Assembly: GCF_047496725.1 (NCBI RefSeq)
Contig: NC_132974.1
Location: forward strand, 14,417,001-14,481,000
Reading direction: 5' to 3'
Length of the DNA: 64,000 nt
Source of the DNA: Anoplolepis gracilipes
Taxonomy: Eukaryota; Arthropoda; Insecta; Hymenoptera; Formicidae
The position numbers were made by a program, and so were the translations under genes. Under the pieces are notes generated by a model. The model ran no database searches. It worked only from the letters and a program-made list of their open reading frames with translations, and had not been told where the DNA came from. Shown here in pieces: positions 52,901 to 64,000 of the stretch. Every line of letters starts with the position of its first letter. Position 1 is the first letter of the stretch.

Positions 52901-53029
52901 TTAAACTGACACAATCAATTAATAAATTTCAAAACGCATAAACTTCAAATGCATAATTAAATGAATAATTTATAAATGAATAATTTATGTAAATACAAAT
53001 TCCTCATATAAAACAAAATATATATAAAC

Positions 53030-53100
53030 AGAAAGAGGGCAGAGCATGTGGAGAAAGAGGAGAAAAAAAGAGCGAGAGGGAAGAAAGAGAGAGAGAAAGA
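53030..53100. repeat. Purine-rich tract
   Basis: About 70 bases are almost all A and G on the plus strand, downstream of the POFUT2 stop codon. Confidence 0.75.
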
Positions 53101-53221
53101 TGCTATATACTATTAATACGAGATGTACTCATGTACCTAATGTTATTATGTACATAATAAAATAGAAAATTGTCGAATTTTATCGTAGAAAACAAAAAAC
53201 CTAAAATTATGTGTTAATATT

Positions 53222-55774
53222 TTACCAGACAATCTGCCATTGCCCATTTCTTGGACATTTCTTATCAGTCTTACATAAGTTATTAAATGTAGTTTCTGGT
53301 AAAAAACCAACAATTTCTCTTTCTTCTTGTATTCTATATGTAAACGTTGATTCATACGTTCCTATGAAATATCTAATTAAAAAGAAAAGAAAAAAAAATT
53401 GTTTGAAATTTGTACATCTTACTAGCATTTATAGAAGATGATTTATAAAAAAACATTTTTACTCTTAAAACTAATTGATAGTTATATATAATCATTATTA
53501 CAATTTACATAAATACTCTTACCTGGCATATGAACAAATTATTTGATCAATAATGGCAATTCCACCGTCTTTAAATTTATTTATCACATAATCAGACGGT
53601 ACAAACTTTAAGACTTTGTATTGAGGTAAATATGACTTTAGTTCTTCAAATTCTGAAAATGTTTATTATTCAATTTGTATACGTGTAAAAAATCTTTTAA
53701 CAATTATAAAAACAGTTATGAACAATTTATGGGAATTTGTAAACTAGTTAAGCTTGTATAAAATAAACATACCATGTTGCTCCCCATCTGTCGCGACAAA
53801 TAACACAGTTAGTCCAAGCTTATCCATCTTTTGTCGTAATTGAGAAGCAGCGTTTTTTATTGTCGGTATTGACTCTTTGCGACCTATAATAAAATCGCGT
53901 CTCCTAAGATGAACTGACAAATATGGACCGCCTCTCGCATTCCGCCGACTCTAAATTTAAAATAATTTTTGATTTATCATATCACTAATAAAAAAATAAA
54001 TAATAATATAAAATACTTTTTCTTTAGTCCAATCTGCAGGTCGGTCTGTATTATCATTCTCATCTGTGGAATTCAGAAAAGTTTTTCGATAATTTTTCGC
54101 GATATTGTAAAGTTCGGAATTATATCGCATGCTGCGTCTGGCCTTCCAATATTCTTTAGAGCCGTATTCATCATGCAGAGCAATCTCCATATGATCAAAC
54201 ATTATAGATCTGTAAAGAGAGAAGAGTGCTGAGAAAGTATGTTTTATTTTTTATTAAAAAAAAAATAATAAAAATAAAATAGATGAATAAATATTCACCT
54301 GTATTGAATCGGTTTGAGATTCTGATAAAGATTAGATGCTGTTCCATGAAATTTGAGACATTTTATATTCCGAGTTGTAATATTATGATAACCCCAAAAT
54401 GGACTAGTATATATATGTCGCTTTGATTTATAATACTGCAAAGAGTCACGAGTACAATTTGTCACTTCATTCTTATCTTCAAATTTACCAGTTTTGAACA
54501 TTTCGTCATCATTTTGTAAAATATACACACAGTCGAGTTGTATTTCTTTGCTACCAGATGAATACTCTAAAATCAAATTTTTGTAAAGTCAAAAGTGTGA
54601 ACCTCATATATAAATCCAATTCAAACAATACTAAACTAAAAAGAAAGAATATCAATACATTATACATTCAAACATAATATAGAATAAGAGATCTAAACAT
54701 TAAAAAACAAGAGAAAAGATACTATATAACTAAACATGGAGTATATATATTTTAAGTTATTAAAATAATGAAAAAAAAACCTTAAATGCTTCTTGTATCG
54801 TAGCGTATTCCCTATCATTCTCCACTGATATCTACTATAATCTTTTTTTAATTATCACTACAGCAAAGTATTTTCTGCAAATGTTTGCAAGTATTTAAAA
54901 CATTATTTATTATTTTATTATTTTGAAAAAGATATCCTATTTATACTTCTGTGATATATACTTTCTTTTTTAATTTATATTTTACATTTACTCTATGAAA
55001 TATTAAATATAAAATTGAGAATTTATATATATTCAAGTTACATAAATATGTTAGTCCTCAATAAAATCTTTATATTTCTAATAAAATATAAAATTTATAC
55101 CTTCCATAAATTTGTACATTTCAATAACTGGTATATATTGTTGCAGACTTGTTATATCAAAAAAATTCTCCCAGAATAGATACTCTTGAAATTCGGTATT
55201 TGGATATTGCCAATGATATAGATTACCTAAGTCAAAATTGAAGAAACATGTAATTATTTATTATAAGTTCTATAAAATATATTATTTTCCATTCTCATAC
55301 GTTACCCCATGGTGGCAAAACTAATTGCCACTGATATTTCTCATCTTTTTCAATTAATCTTTTTAGAAAAACAGCAAGACGAATATATACATCTCTTCTC
55401 AGATTGAAACCTTCTGGAGGATTTACATCGTAAAGAATATAACTATAAAAGAAAGTATACTGTTAATCTTGATGTAAAAAGATAAATAAAAATTCAGAAT
55501 GTATAAATAACAGCTTCCTAAAGCAGAATAAAATGCATGAAAGTGAAGCAATTAAAAAATTTTTAACTTTTTTTCTACAACTTATTTTTCTGATGCATAA
55601 ATTATATATAAAATTTTAATCTTCTAACCGTTTCTGCGTAAAGTTGTTTCGAATAGAACATTTTTTTGAATTTTCAGCATATTCATCGAATACTTCACAA
55701 AATTCAAGTTCATTGCCACTTATAACACATACAAAAATTAAAATAATAATATGCAGAACTTTAAACATAAGCAT
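53222..55774 (-). CDS. POFUT2: GDP-fucose protein O-fucosyltransferase 2
   Basis: Eight exons (55774-55629, 55442-55306, 55226-55101, 54566-54299, 54209-54017, 53950-53773, 53652-53523, 53372-53222) give 442 residues, in phase; human POFUT2 is 429. In the ER lumen it transfers fucose from GDP-fucose to Ser/Thr of folded thrombospondin type 1 repeats. Residues 1-20 are a signal peptide. The motif DVNPPEGFNLRRDVYIR holds the family's catalytic Glu (residue 59 here). LVLPPWG, then HLRRRDF for nucleotide-sugar binding, DGGIAIIDQ and FIGTYESTFTYRIQEERE follow in the expected order. There is no KDEL-type tail; it ends QWQIVW, like the human ITY-type end. A second in-frame ATG lies two codons downstream of the start. 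It is head-to-head with ASCC2. Confidence 0.96.
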
Positions 55775-56364
55775 TTTTTCAATTACATATATATAAATAT
55801 ATATATATATATATATGTATATACAAGTTTATTCTTTTTATATGTACATACATACAGTTTCATAAGCATTTTTGATCGAGTGTGGTTAAAGGGATTAGGG
55901 AGGAACTTATTTGGACACAACCATTCATATCGACCGGTGCCTAGGGTAACCAGCACGATTGACCAATCAAAGAGCCTTATTTTAAATTGGCCAATAAGCA
56001 TTTTGTCCAATTGATATACGCTCAAGGGGTTAAACCTTTAGGAGTACGTTCGAAAATCTTACTCGTGAGACAAAGTAGCGTTTAACTGACCAATCAGGAT
56101 AAAGATACTCTGAATTAGATTCTGAACTAGTGCAACATTGTGCAACAATAAAGAACAGACTTGTAGAAGATAGGAGATAGGATTGCCCGGCTTTTTATAC
56201 TGTCGCCAGTTTGATTTTGCTTAGGTTAATTGATGATCTGATATAACATACTTTGCATTATTTATCTCTCAATTGTTGTTACGTCGATTTTATCAGATAT
56301 CTATCGAGAGATTCCATTAAACAGATTTCATTGTCAAGTTGACAATCGGTAACAAGTAAAATTT
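55775..56364. promoter_or_regulatory. POFUT2-ASCC2 shared promoter interval
   Basis: 590 bp separate the two start codons. It contains three CCAAT motifs: CCAATCA at 55963, an ATTGGCCAAT palindrome at 55986-55995 and CCAATCAG at 56090. Such motifs are classic NF-Y sites and common in bidirectional promoters. An AT run at 55787-55815 lies next to POFUT2. Transcription start sites are not resolvable. Confidence 0.45.
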
Positions 56365-56508
56365 ATGACAAATAATGCGTCGCGTAAAATAATGAAGTGC
56401 TACGAGGTAATTGATTTTTGTATATTTCATGTAATTTTGAGAAACAAAGTGATTCATATAATTAAATCGAGATAGGTATTTAATTATTTATAAAAATGTA
56501 TAAAAAGA

Positions 56509-56559
<51 letters not shown>

Positions 56560-57327
56560 ATCTAATGTGCCTTTTTATTAAACAGAATCCTGATTGTGTG
56601 CCTTTGGAGGAACTGCAATTAAATATTAAAAATGATGGAGTGATTGTTGTAATAAGTGCATTGGTATGTGTGAACTTTTTATACTATAAGAGTGTAAAAA
56701 TTATTAACAAAAATTTATCGTATTATAAATGTTTTGTGTTAATTTGTGTATGTATATACATAGGATATTACCAATTTTTTTCTGCTAAATTGTGCCAGTA
56801 TGTTTTACAAGTAAAAATAAGAAAAAATGTTATATAAATATAGGTTTCAAATCCTTTATTAATAAGTTATAACAAAAATGAAATAAAATGATAATGAACT
56901 TATTATTAATATGGTATTATGTAAAAATAGGTCAGCTACTTATTTATCTAATCTATTTATACAATTTGCATTTACTATTGTTCTATTTCAAAATAATCAT
57001 TATAGTTTTCAATATAAGATTGATATTGCTGGAAAATTAAATTTGTCACCATATGAATTATAGTTATATGAACTATATTTTGTATCAATTTTCTTTTCTA
57101 TATAAATGCAATCAATTCTTTCTATTAATCGATTTGTACTTATTGCTCATATGAGTGAATGTAGTACTCTATTAATAAATAAGAACAAGTTTGTTATTAT
57201 TTTACTTCACTTTTGTTATAACTTTTTAACAAAGCATTTGTAAGCCTATGTTTATATAATATTTTTTTCATATTTCTTATTGTAAAACATACTGACACAT
57301 TTTGCCAGGCAAACACTTGGAACATCT

Positions 57328-57369
<42 letters not shown>

Positions 57370-60300
57370 CAATAAAAGTTTAAATGTTCTTATATATTAT
57401 TAGACACACATTAAATTTTTTAGAATATAAAATGGACAGAAAAACGTTATTTTTTACGTTACAAAGTGCCAGAAATATACAATGATGATGGATCAGAAAT
57501 TGTGGGTGCTAGGGAACATTGGATAGAAGTTACGAGTTATATCATTGAAGATTTAAATTGGTTACTTGATCTTCCATTTTATAGGTATGATATACAGTAC
57601 TTGTATAATTTTTATAATGTCAGTGATACATATACAGCTGCTATATAATTCCTTTTTCTTATTTAGATTTTGGTCCAATATTGTATACAATACTTCAATC
57701 ATGAATACATTAGTATCTTTTTTACAAGAGGCGCCACCTTTTTATGCATTAGAAAATTTTCCTAACAAACCAGGAATGCTTAAAACATTAGAAAAGCTTC
57801 GTTACAATGTACTTATGATTTTCGCACGTCTTGCTACAAACAAAGAAAGTTCGACAGAATACATGAGCCGTCCGTTTCTTGGAAATTTGTTATATGACAG
57901 TTATATATTTACAATACCAATTATATTTGATTTATGTCAGTTGTATGGTAGAGAAAATTTTAAAGTTGTAGAGAAAATTATATATAGCATATTTACTCTG
58001 CAACCAATGTACAATGATGATCTTAAAAAGTCTGTAACATGTCTTATAAAGGTAATGTATGATACTTAATAGTACTTAATAGTATAAATGAAAAGAATCT
58101 ATTAACTTTTTGTGTCATACATTTTGATTATTGGTGGTAATTATGTGAGACTGTCATTTTATAAATATAAGTAAATAAATATAATTGTTTAGAGAAATTT
58201 TCTTGAAGATTATGGCACCAGTAATTACTGTTTGACGAAAAGTTGAATAAAGTTTATCATTTATTAAATTAGAGATTTATTTTTACAACATTTAGTGAAT
58301 GCTTTTATTAATGTAGGCTTTCGAAAATGTCGAACGAAGATTCGAAGGTCATCTAGACCATGCAACTGAAGCAGTGGCGCTTTCAGAAAAAGGAAATGAT
58401 TCCATCGAGATGACACTATATAATTTAGAGGATTTGATATTATACATTCTAGATGTATCGTCGACTCTTACTGTATTATTAAAAAGTTATGTTCCAGTAA
58501 TCTCCACATTTCACCAAGATGACTTCATAAATAAGTGAATAAGTTTTTTTATTTTACTATGTACATTTAATTAATAGAATGTAGATTTCATAATTCTTTT
58601 AAAAACACATTCGTATCTTTGCTTTATTTTATTAAATCAATCTTTTTAATAATTATCTATTTTATAAATCAATCTTTTTAATAATTAAGAATTCTTATTA
58701 AGCTTATACTCTATTATATTTATGCACATACATTTAGTTAAAATGTTACATATTATCATTATATTATATTTTTGTTTACTAGACTAATTGTATTTTATGG
58801 GAATACAATACCTGAGATGTATAAAAAGTTAGACAAGCTAGCGTGTAATGACGAAAATATGCCAAAGTATATCGAATTGAAGCATCGCCTTGATGTAACT
58901 AGAGTGGAAATATTGAATCTTTATCGAATTATCGTCTATGAACCTATATTAAATATTCAGGAAAAAATGTAAATGATGAGAAAATTTAGGTTTTTGATAT
59001 GTGAATATCCTAATTAAAGAGATATGATTTAGTGTTATTGCTTCTATCTTCTTTCAGAAACACAATAATGGAAAGTGAAGTAAGGAATTGTGTAGATGAA
59101 TATGTGAATTTACTGATGAATGCTATGTCCGAAAAAGAATTTATTATCGATTATCATAATTTTTATCCAATTAACATGGATCTCGAAATTGTTTCTACAC
59201 TCTGCCCTGAAATGTATCCTTTTTTAAAAAATTAAGAGATTATTACAATATTACATAATTATATCAGACAGATATGTATATATTGTTATCCTAGTATTCT
59301 TTACATCATATAACATTTTTTCATGATAGTGATACAATAAAATGTGATTATATCCTACAATCACTGTATGCATCAATTGGAGATACTAATATACTAGTTA
59401 ATGCATCACACACTACAAATGTAAGTCTTGTAAACATAGAGATAATATTTATTATATAAAAATCATCATTATTATTATTATTATGTGTGTAGGGGATTGT
59501 TGCTGAATCTATCAATGTTCAAAACAGTCAACGAGAAGAACATTGCAATAATGTGAGTTGCATAAACAATGAGATAGAATCTACCTCAAAAGATCCTGAT
59601 AAATTGATGTCTCTCATCTCAGAAGTGAAAGAAATCTTGTGTAATTGTGGTGAAGGTTTCATACAGGTAAAAACTTTAATTAAAATATAAAATTTATATT
59701 AAATTAATCTAATTAATAAATAGAAATAATTTTAAAAAACAAGAAACTAATTAGTAATGTGTAGTATTTGTATTTTATGTGGTCTCCTAAAACTTACAGC
59801 AATGTTTAAAACGCTACAATTATGATGTTGCATCTGTGGTAAATGCAGTTCTGGAAAATAATTTACCACCTGATTTGAAAACATTAGATAGGACATTACC
59901 ATATATACCACCAGATCCAATGGTAATTAATAAAATAATTTTTAGGCTGCAATAAGTTATAAGTAGCAAAAAGTAGTAAAAATTAATTTACATTGTGTAT
60001 CCTTAGGAAGCGTCAGCTGCTGTAGATGCGGCGATTGGTATTCAAAGATTAAACATTTTCGATAATGATGAATTTGATGTTATGACACAGGACATTATAG
60101 ACACATCGAGGATTTATATGGGGAAAAAGTAAGCAATTGAATATTTATTAAAAAAAATTTATATTGAAAAAATTTATTATCATTCTATGAAATACAGTAG
60201 AATCCTTCTATTCTGAAACAATCGTTCTGTTTTGTAAACTGAAATAATTATACAATCATGATTATGAGAGCGAGTAAAAGTAAGCAAGTAAAAGACAAAT

Positions 60301-61454
60301 GTATCTTTAAAATAAATTGGATAATTAAAAAAATAAGATATATATTGAAGAGAGATTCCAGAATAGATAAGTTACCTTGATCTCGACAATTTTAAAATAG
60401 AGAAGTTTTATTGCACATCTTTTTTCTGTCAGGAAAGATAAATATAAAGATGCAAATGAAATGTTGAATGATAAATCTGAAATAAAAAAATCTCGGGAAA
60501 TTTATGAGAAGTATGCCAATGTCGACGATAATTATGATGATGAGTATGATGATACATATGACAGCCATAACATTGGTGGTAATATACCGGATGATTCTAC
60601 AGAAATAGATGCCAAATCATTCACTATTCCAAGAGTTAGTTTAAATACTTTATTTCTATCTTCAATCTGCAGTTTTATCGGTATGTAAATTTTATCTTTT
60701 ATGCAAATTTTTTTTGTATTTAGGTACTTCGTGCACGCGATAAAAATAATGCTAGTTCCGAGGATGAAACCGAAGTTGAAAATGAGAAACCAGTACAGAA
60801 TGATCATTTCGTACAAAATCCAGCAGAATTACGTGCTAAAGTCGAACAGCAGCGACAATCGACAAAAGAGGGCAAAAATGTGCGTGATGTAGTTGGTATG
60901 TTGCAAATTTATTTATACAATTTTTTTAAACCATTCATATATAATTTCGTAAAGCTATTAAAAATACTATAATAAATATAAAATAAAAAAGAACATCCTT
61001 TTTTATTCTTGTTCTATAAATGTAACAAGATTGTACTGCTTTAAATAGATTATAAGAAATTTGTTATTTTTGTATATTATGATGAAATATTGATTTAGCA
61101 TGAGATAATTCACAAAAATATAATATTAATTTAGTACAATGCTATGTTTTTAAATGCTCACATGAACAATCATTTTGCTCATGTTTCTTTTTTATTCAAT
61201 CTGCTCGTTCGTGACTTTATAAATTAACTTTTGGAAATATCTTTGATGCATAAAAATTTGCATTTTTGAGTGCACACTTATCTTATATTTTAAATTTTTT
61301 TAAAATTATTTAAGGTAAATCCAAAGGTCAAGGACAAAACAAAGATGTATTGACTAATAGACATAAGAAAAATATGCATAAAGGTACGCAAGGCAATCAC
61401 AATCGCCGCATGGGTTCTCAAATAAAAAGAAGACAAGGAATGATTCCATCTTAA
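56365..61454 (+). CDS. ASCC2: Activating signal cointegrator 1 complex subunit 2
   Basis: Fourteen exons (56365-56406, 56586-56663, 57424-57584, 57667-58051, 58317-58534, 58783-58968, 59058-59213, 59330-59420, 59493-59666, 59800-59922, 60007-60128, 60433-60634, 60724-60895, 61315-61454) give 749 residues, in phase; human ASCC2 is 757. ASCC2 binds K63-linked ubiquitin and works with ASCC3 and ASCC1 in alkylation repair and in splitting collided ribosomes. The N-terminal helical region (exons 3-4: LNWLLDLPFYRFW, NKESSTEYM) and the CUE domain (residues about 475-520: GEGFIQQCLKRYNYD, VLENNLPPDLKTLDR) match. So do DDEYDDTYD, SFTIPRVLR and the C-terminus QGMIPS. The first two exons are less certain: the start exon has 14 codons and was chosen by phase and splice sites. 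AATAAA lies at 61556. Confidence 0.93.
56515..56557. repeat. (TA)n microsatellite in ASCC2 intron 1
   Basis: An alternating TA run about 30 bp before the ASCC2 exon 2 acceptor; it creates a spurious Ile/Tyr frame. Confidence 0.9.
57335..57366. repeat. (TA)n microsatellite in ASCC2 intron 2
   Basis: A TA run about 60 bp before the exon 3 acceptor. Confidence 0.9.
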
Positions 61455-61764
61455 TTAGCGACACATTTTCAAACGGCAAACGTGAAAAGTCTACAATGTA
61501 CATACTGCCAAGCACAATGAATATATTTATATAGTTATTTAACACCATTCCACAAAATAAAAAAAAAACATTCTTTTAACAATGCTATGAATTATTCTTA
61601 ACAAAGATTTTGAACAAAGAAATAGAATTGGAAGCACTTTCTTAAAGAAAGAAAAAAAGAAAAAAAACCGAGATATATATTTTATTTGAAAATGATTGTC
61701 TTAAATATGTATTTAAAGAGTTTATAGAGTTTTAAAAATATTTCTGAAAAAGCACTGTATTTAT

Positions 61765-62991
61765 TTAATGATCCTTTACTATAGCTAGCGCTCTCAACCT
61801 ATTCAATTCAGTGCTTACAACTTGCTGATATTCTTCCTCGGTTACTGTTGAGCTCAATGCAAATTCGGAAGAACACCGAATAGGCATCAACTGGGTGTAC
61901 AATTGCGTTGTATGTCCATAATAATTTAATTGTATCATAATCACAGCGTGAATGCTCGGATTGATGTATTCTAGTCTTTTCTCAAGAAACGCTGGTAACT
62001 CTATGAGTAATTGTGCGTGCACAGTCTTCAGTTCTTTAGAGGCCGCTTCCTCCGCTCTGCGTTCCCTCTCCAATTTCGCGATATGACTCGCAGTTCTATC
62101 TTTCTTCTCTTGCAGCTTCTTTACACGATTATACAAATATTTCCATGTAGTTACTAGATCTTCACGCTTTGTTAACGCAGCAGCAATGGTAACAAATTTA
62201 TTTCTAAATTTTTTTAGGGGTTCTATAAAGGTCTTATGACACAGACTAGTTATTTCTTGAACGTTTTTTCCCACCTGATGATTTAAAATTATAATATGAG
62301 CTATATTCTTTCCAACAAGAATATTAATATAATATATGTGTTAACTTACTTGTGCAGCAACAGAAAAGTACTCTTCCACTATTCTTCTGTACTCATCATT
62401 ATTCTGCGCTAATCCACAACTGATGAGAGTCATACTTAATCGTTGATCTGCTCTATCCAAATTTGCCAAAGCTCCTATATATTTCTTCATCTCCTTAGTT
62501 AATTTTCTTATTGTGCTTTCAATACTTGAAACGTAACAAAAATATATTGTACTCTTAAATATTCTTGCAAAAAATTTATGATTCATAAATACGATGAATA
62601 TATATAAATATAGTCTTTTATAAAAAAAAAAAAAAAAAAAGAACTGTAATTACATTGCATGCAAATGTACGTATATTTGCAAATTGTTATAAAAAGAAGC
62701 TCATATTGCGCACATAAATATATAATTATTATATACACATATTAACTATAATAATTTTTAAAAATACGTACTAGATGAGTTTTTGAACAACGAGATCTAA
62801 CTCTTGATCTTCCGCATGGGATAATAACGGTGGCGCAAAAGTTGGTCTCTGGGTTAGATAATTTTTCTTTAAAGGATTCCTGTTTAACGTAACACAATAT
62901 ATATCTTGTATAAGCTTGCAATCTAATTGAATCTAATATATATACATACAACGCTTTAATTATTTTGCAAATTTATTACTTACCACGTCAT
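61765..62991 (-). CDS. BIN3: Bridging integrator 3 (N-BAR protein)
   Basis: Four exons (62991-62984, 62879-62772, 62524-62350, 62274-61765) give 266 residues, in phase; human BIN3 is 253. BIN3 is an N-BAR protein with no SH3 domain, linked to actin organisation and membrane curvature. The N-terminus MTWNPLKKN parallels the human MSWIPFK. The BAR helices run from residue about 30 to the end and include TIRKLTKEMKKYIGAL and KTFIEPLKKF; the end ELNRLRALAIVKDH matches the human ELRALSIVADD pattern. The first coding exon is only 8 nt. A poly-A run (62622-62640) lies in intron 2. Minus-strand AATAAA signals occur at 61760-61765, overlapping the stop, and at 61681-61686. The gene is tail-to-tail with ASCC2 (310 bp between stops) and head-to-head with FRA10AC1. 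Confidence 0.93.
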
Positions 62992-63431
62992 ATTCGACAC
63001 CAATTAATAAATATTGTCATAATAATTGTTTGTGTCACATATAATAATGATTAGGCTAAATTGAACAAATTTATAAAAAACCTTATTGTTGTCAACTCTA
63101 ATTTTCATCTATATATTTTAGTTATCGTAAGCTATTTGCAAACGATATTTATTAATATACATATGTATTTGTATGTATATAGTCTTTTTCTATTCTATCC
63201 GCGTCTGCGCGATAACATTTGCGAAACATCAGCTGATTGAGGTTGTGTTTCGATAATTGCCAGTAGTCAATACTGAAAATAGTTTACGTCAGTGGTCAGT
63301 GGTGATCACAGATATCACAGTGGTGTGAATTAATATTCCAGATTTCATTGTCAATTAGTATACAGTTCAATGAAAGATTGTAAGATCACGTAAAAAATAC
63401 AATACAATACATACAAAATTTAACGACGAAG
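62992..63431. promoter_or_regulatory. BIN3-FRA10AC1 divergent promoter interval
   Basis: 440 bp separate the start codons, so this is probably a bidirectional promoter. On the plus strand TCAGTG occurs twice at about 63290-63301, near the initiator consensus and about 135 bp before the FRA10AC1 ATG. No CCAAT or clear TATA element is obvious. Confidence 0.4.
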
Positions 63432-63538
63432 ATGTTTCCGGCTTACGCACATTTGTCAGCTTATGACAGACACAAGAAACTCATAAACGATTATTTGACA
63501 CTTTACGGGAAATCTGTGTCGTCATTGAAACGGGATAC
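63432..63538 (+). CDS. FRA10AC1: FRA10AC1 homolog, first coding exon
   Basis: The ATG at 63432 opens 35 codons plus two bases, ending at a strong donor (AC|GTAAGT, GT at 63539-63540). The peptide contains LSAYDRHKKLINDYLTLYG, which parallels the human FRA10AC1 segment MDAYQRHTKFVNDYILYYG, a conserved nuclear protein linked to splicing complexes. The human protein has about 70 more residues before this block, so the insect version is shorter at the N-terminus or has an upstream exon I do not see. The remaining exons lie beyond the window. Confidence 0.75.
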
Positions 63539-63540
63539 GT

Positions 63541-64000
63541 AAGTTAAATCTTTCATTTTATAATTTGAAAGCTTGATTATATTGCAGAAATATATTTCGC
63601 TTGTACATACATATTAGATCTTTATTGCTTAATTCTATTTTCTGAAATATTTACTTTTTTAATTTTGCTTATTTCTTCTTTTTTTCTTCTTTTTCTATTT
63701 TGAACTTGCTAAATATAAAAATGTTTAGGTAATCGTTGGCTACTTTATTCTGATACTCTCTCATACTAATATAAGAATATGACAAATTTGTATTTATTTA
63801 GAACAGAAACAGATTTATTGTATTTATTACATTTCACTATGCTATGCGATTAATGTTATATAATGTTCACATTGTATATGCTTGATAGAGTTTATTCAAA
63901 TCCTTGGACTCTTTTTTCTCTTTGTACGACATCTTTTTGTTAGTACGATTAATAAAATATGTTGATTACACTAATATAATTTGATCAAACATATCAAAGC
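63541..64000 (+). other. FRA10AC1 intron 1, partial
   Basis: AT-rich sequence after the exon donor. I see no second exon before the end of the window. Confidence 0.5.

Larger units (their letters stand above)
46937..53221. other. Gene-poor intergenic stretch
   Basis: About 6.3 kb with no recognisable gene. 47090-47540 is GC-richer and probably contains the FAS1 gene promoter. The rest is AT-rich with microsatellites: TA at 47755-47810, CT/TA at about 49948-49987, CA at 51070-51097, GT at 51389-51412 and a purine tract at 53030-53100. Confidence 0.55.

Noticed and set aside
55886..56035. Possible foldback element with GGTTAAAGGG and GGGGTTAAACC
   Set aside because: The outer strings are not reverse complements of each other and inner pairing is patchy, so I kept only the CCAAT motifs.
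1..64000. CRISPR arrays, rRNA genes, operons or phage-like modules
   Set aside because: The repeats are microsatellites or foldbacks with no regular spacers. Genes are intron-containing and eukaryotic. No rRNA-like sequence was seen.

Overview
The window looks like a piece of nuclear chromosome from an insect. It is AT-rich, the genes are split by short GT-AG introns, and dinucleotide microsatellites and small foldback (MITE-like) repeats are common. The protein set is ordinary metazoan housekeeping. A hymenopteran, perhaps an ant, is my guess from the composition and protein style; nothing here proves it. I see no prokaryotic, viral or CRISPR content and no transposase or reverse transcriptase gene.

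Left part (1-27 kb), gene-dense. 1-4.5 kb is mostly noncoding, with a pair of direct repeats of about 260 bp around a GC-rich orphan ORF. A minus-strand signal-peptide exon (4504-4597) starts a secreted-protein gene whose remaining exons I do not find. Then follow chibby (CBY1, +, 6230-6870), DNA topoisomerase 3-alpha (TOP3A, -, 7093-11450), the ER E3 ligase MARCHF6 (+, 13440-16962), the exoribonuclease DIS3L2 (-, 18955-22705) and the GARP/EARP tethering subunit VPS52 (+, 23953-26796). I rebuilt exons for each of them, and all junctions agree in phase.

Middle part (27.5-53 kb), gene-poor. One long minus-strand gene (27584-46936) encodes a secreted protein with a glutamine-rich N-terminal half and two FAS1 domains at the C terminus. 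Its first intron is about 13 kb. An intronic reading frame at 30605-30930 is phase-compatible with exon 3 and would add a transmembrane segment. About 6.3 kb without a recognisable gene follows (46.9-53.2 kb).

Right part (53-64 kb), dense again: protein O-fucosyltransferase 2 (POFUT2, -, 53222-55774), ASCC2 (+, 56365-61454), the BAR protein BIN3 (-, 61765-62991) and the first exon of FRA10AC1 (+, from 63432, leaving the window).

The genes do not form a pathway. The striking feature is their arrangement: strands alternate almost perfectly, giving head-to-head promoter pairs and tail-to-tail ends. Foldback elements sit in several of the shared promoter intervals, and some of them carry CCAAT/ATTGG motifs. 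I found no clearly new gene system. The best leads are the foldback clusters in divergent promoters, the possible membrane-anchored isoform of the FAS1 gene, and the dual-start (mitochondrial/nuclear) TOP3A.
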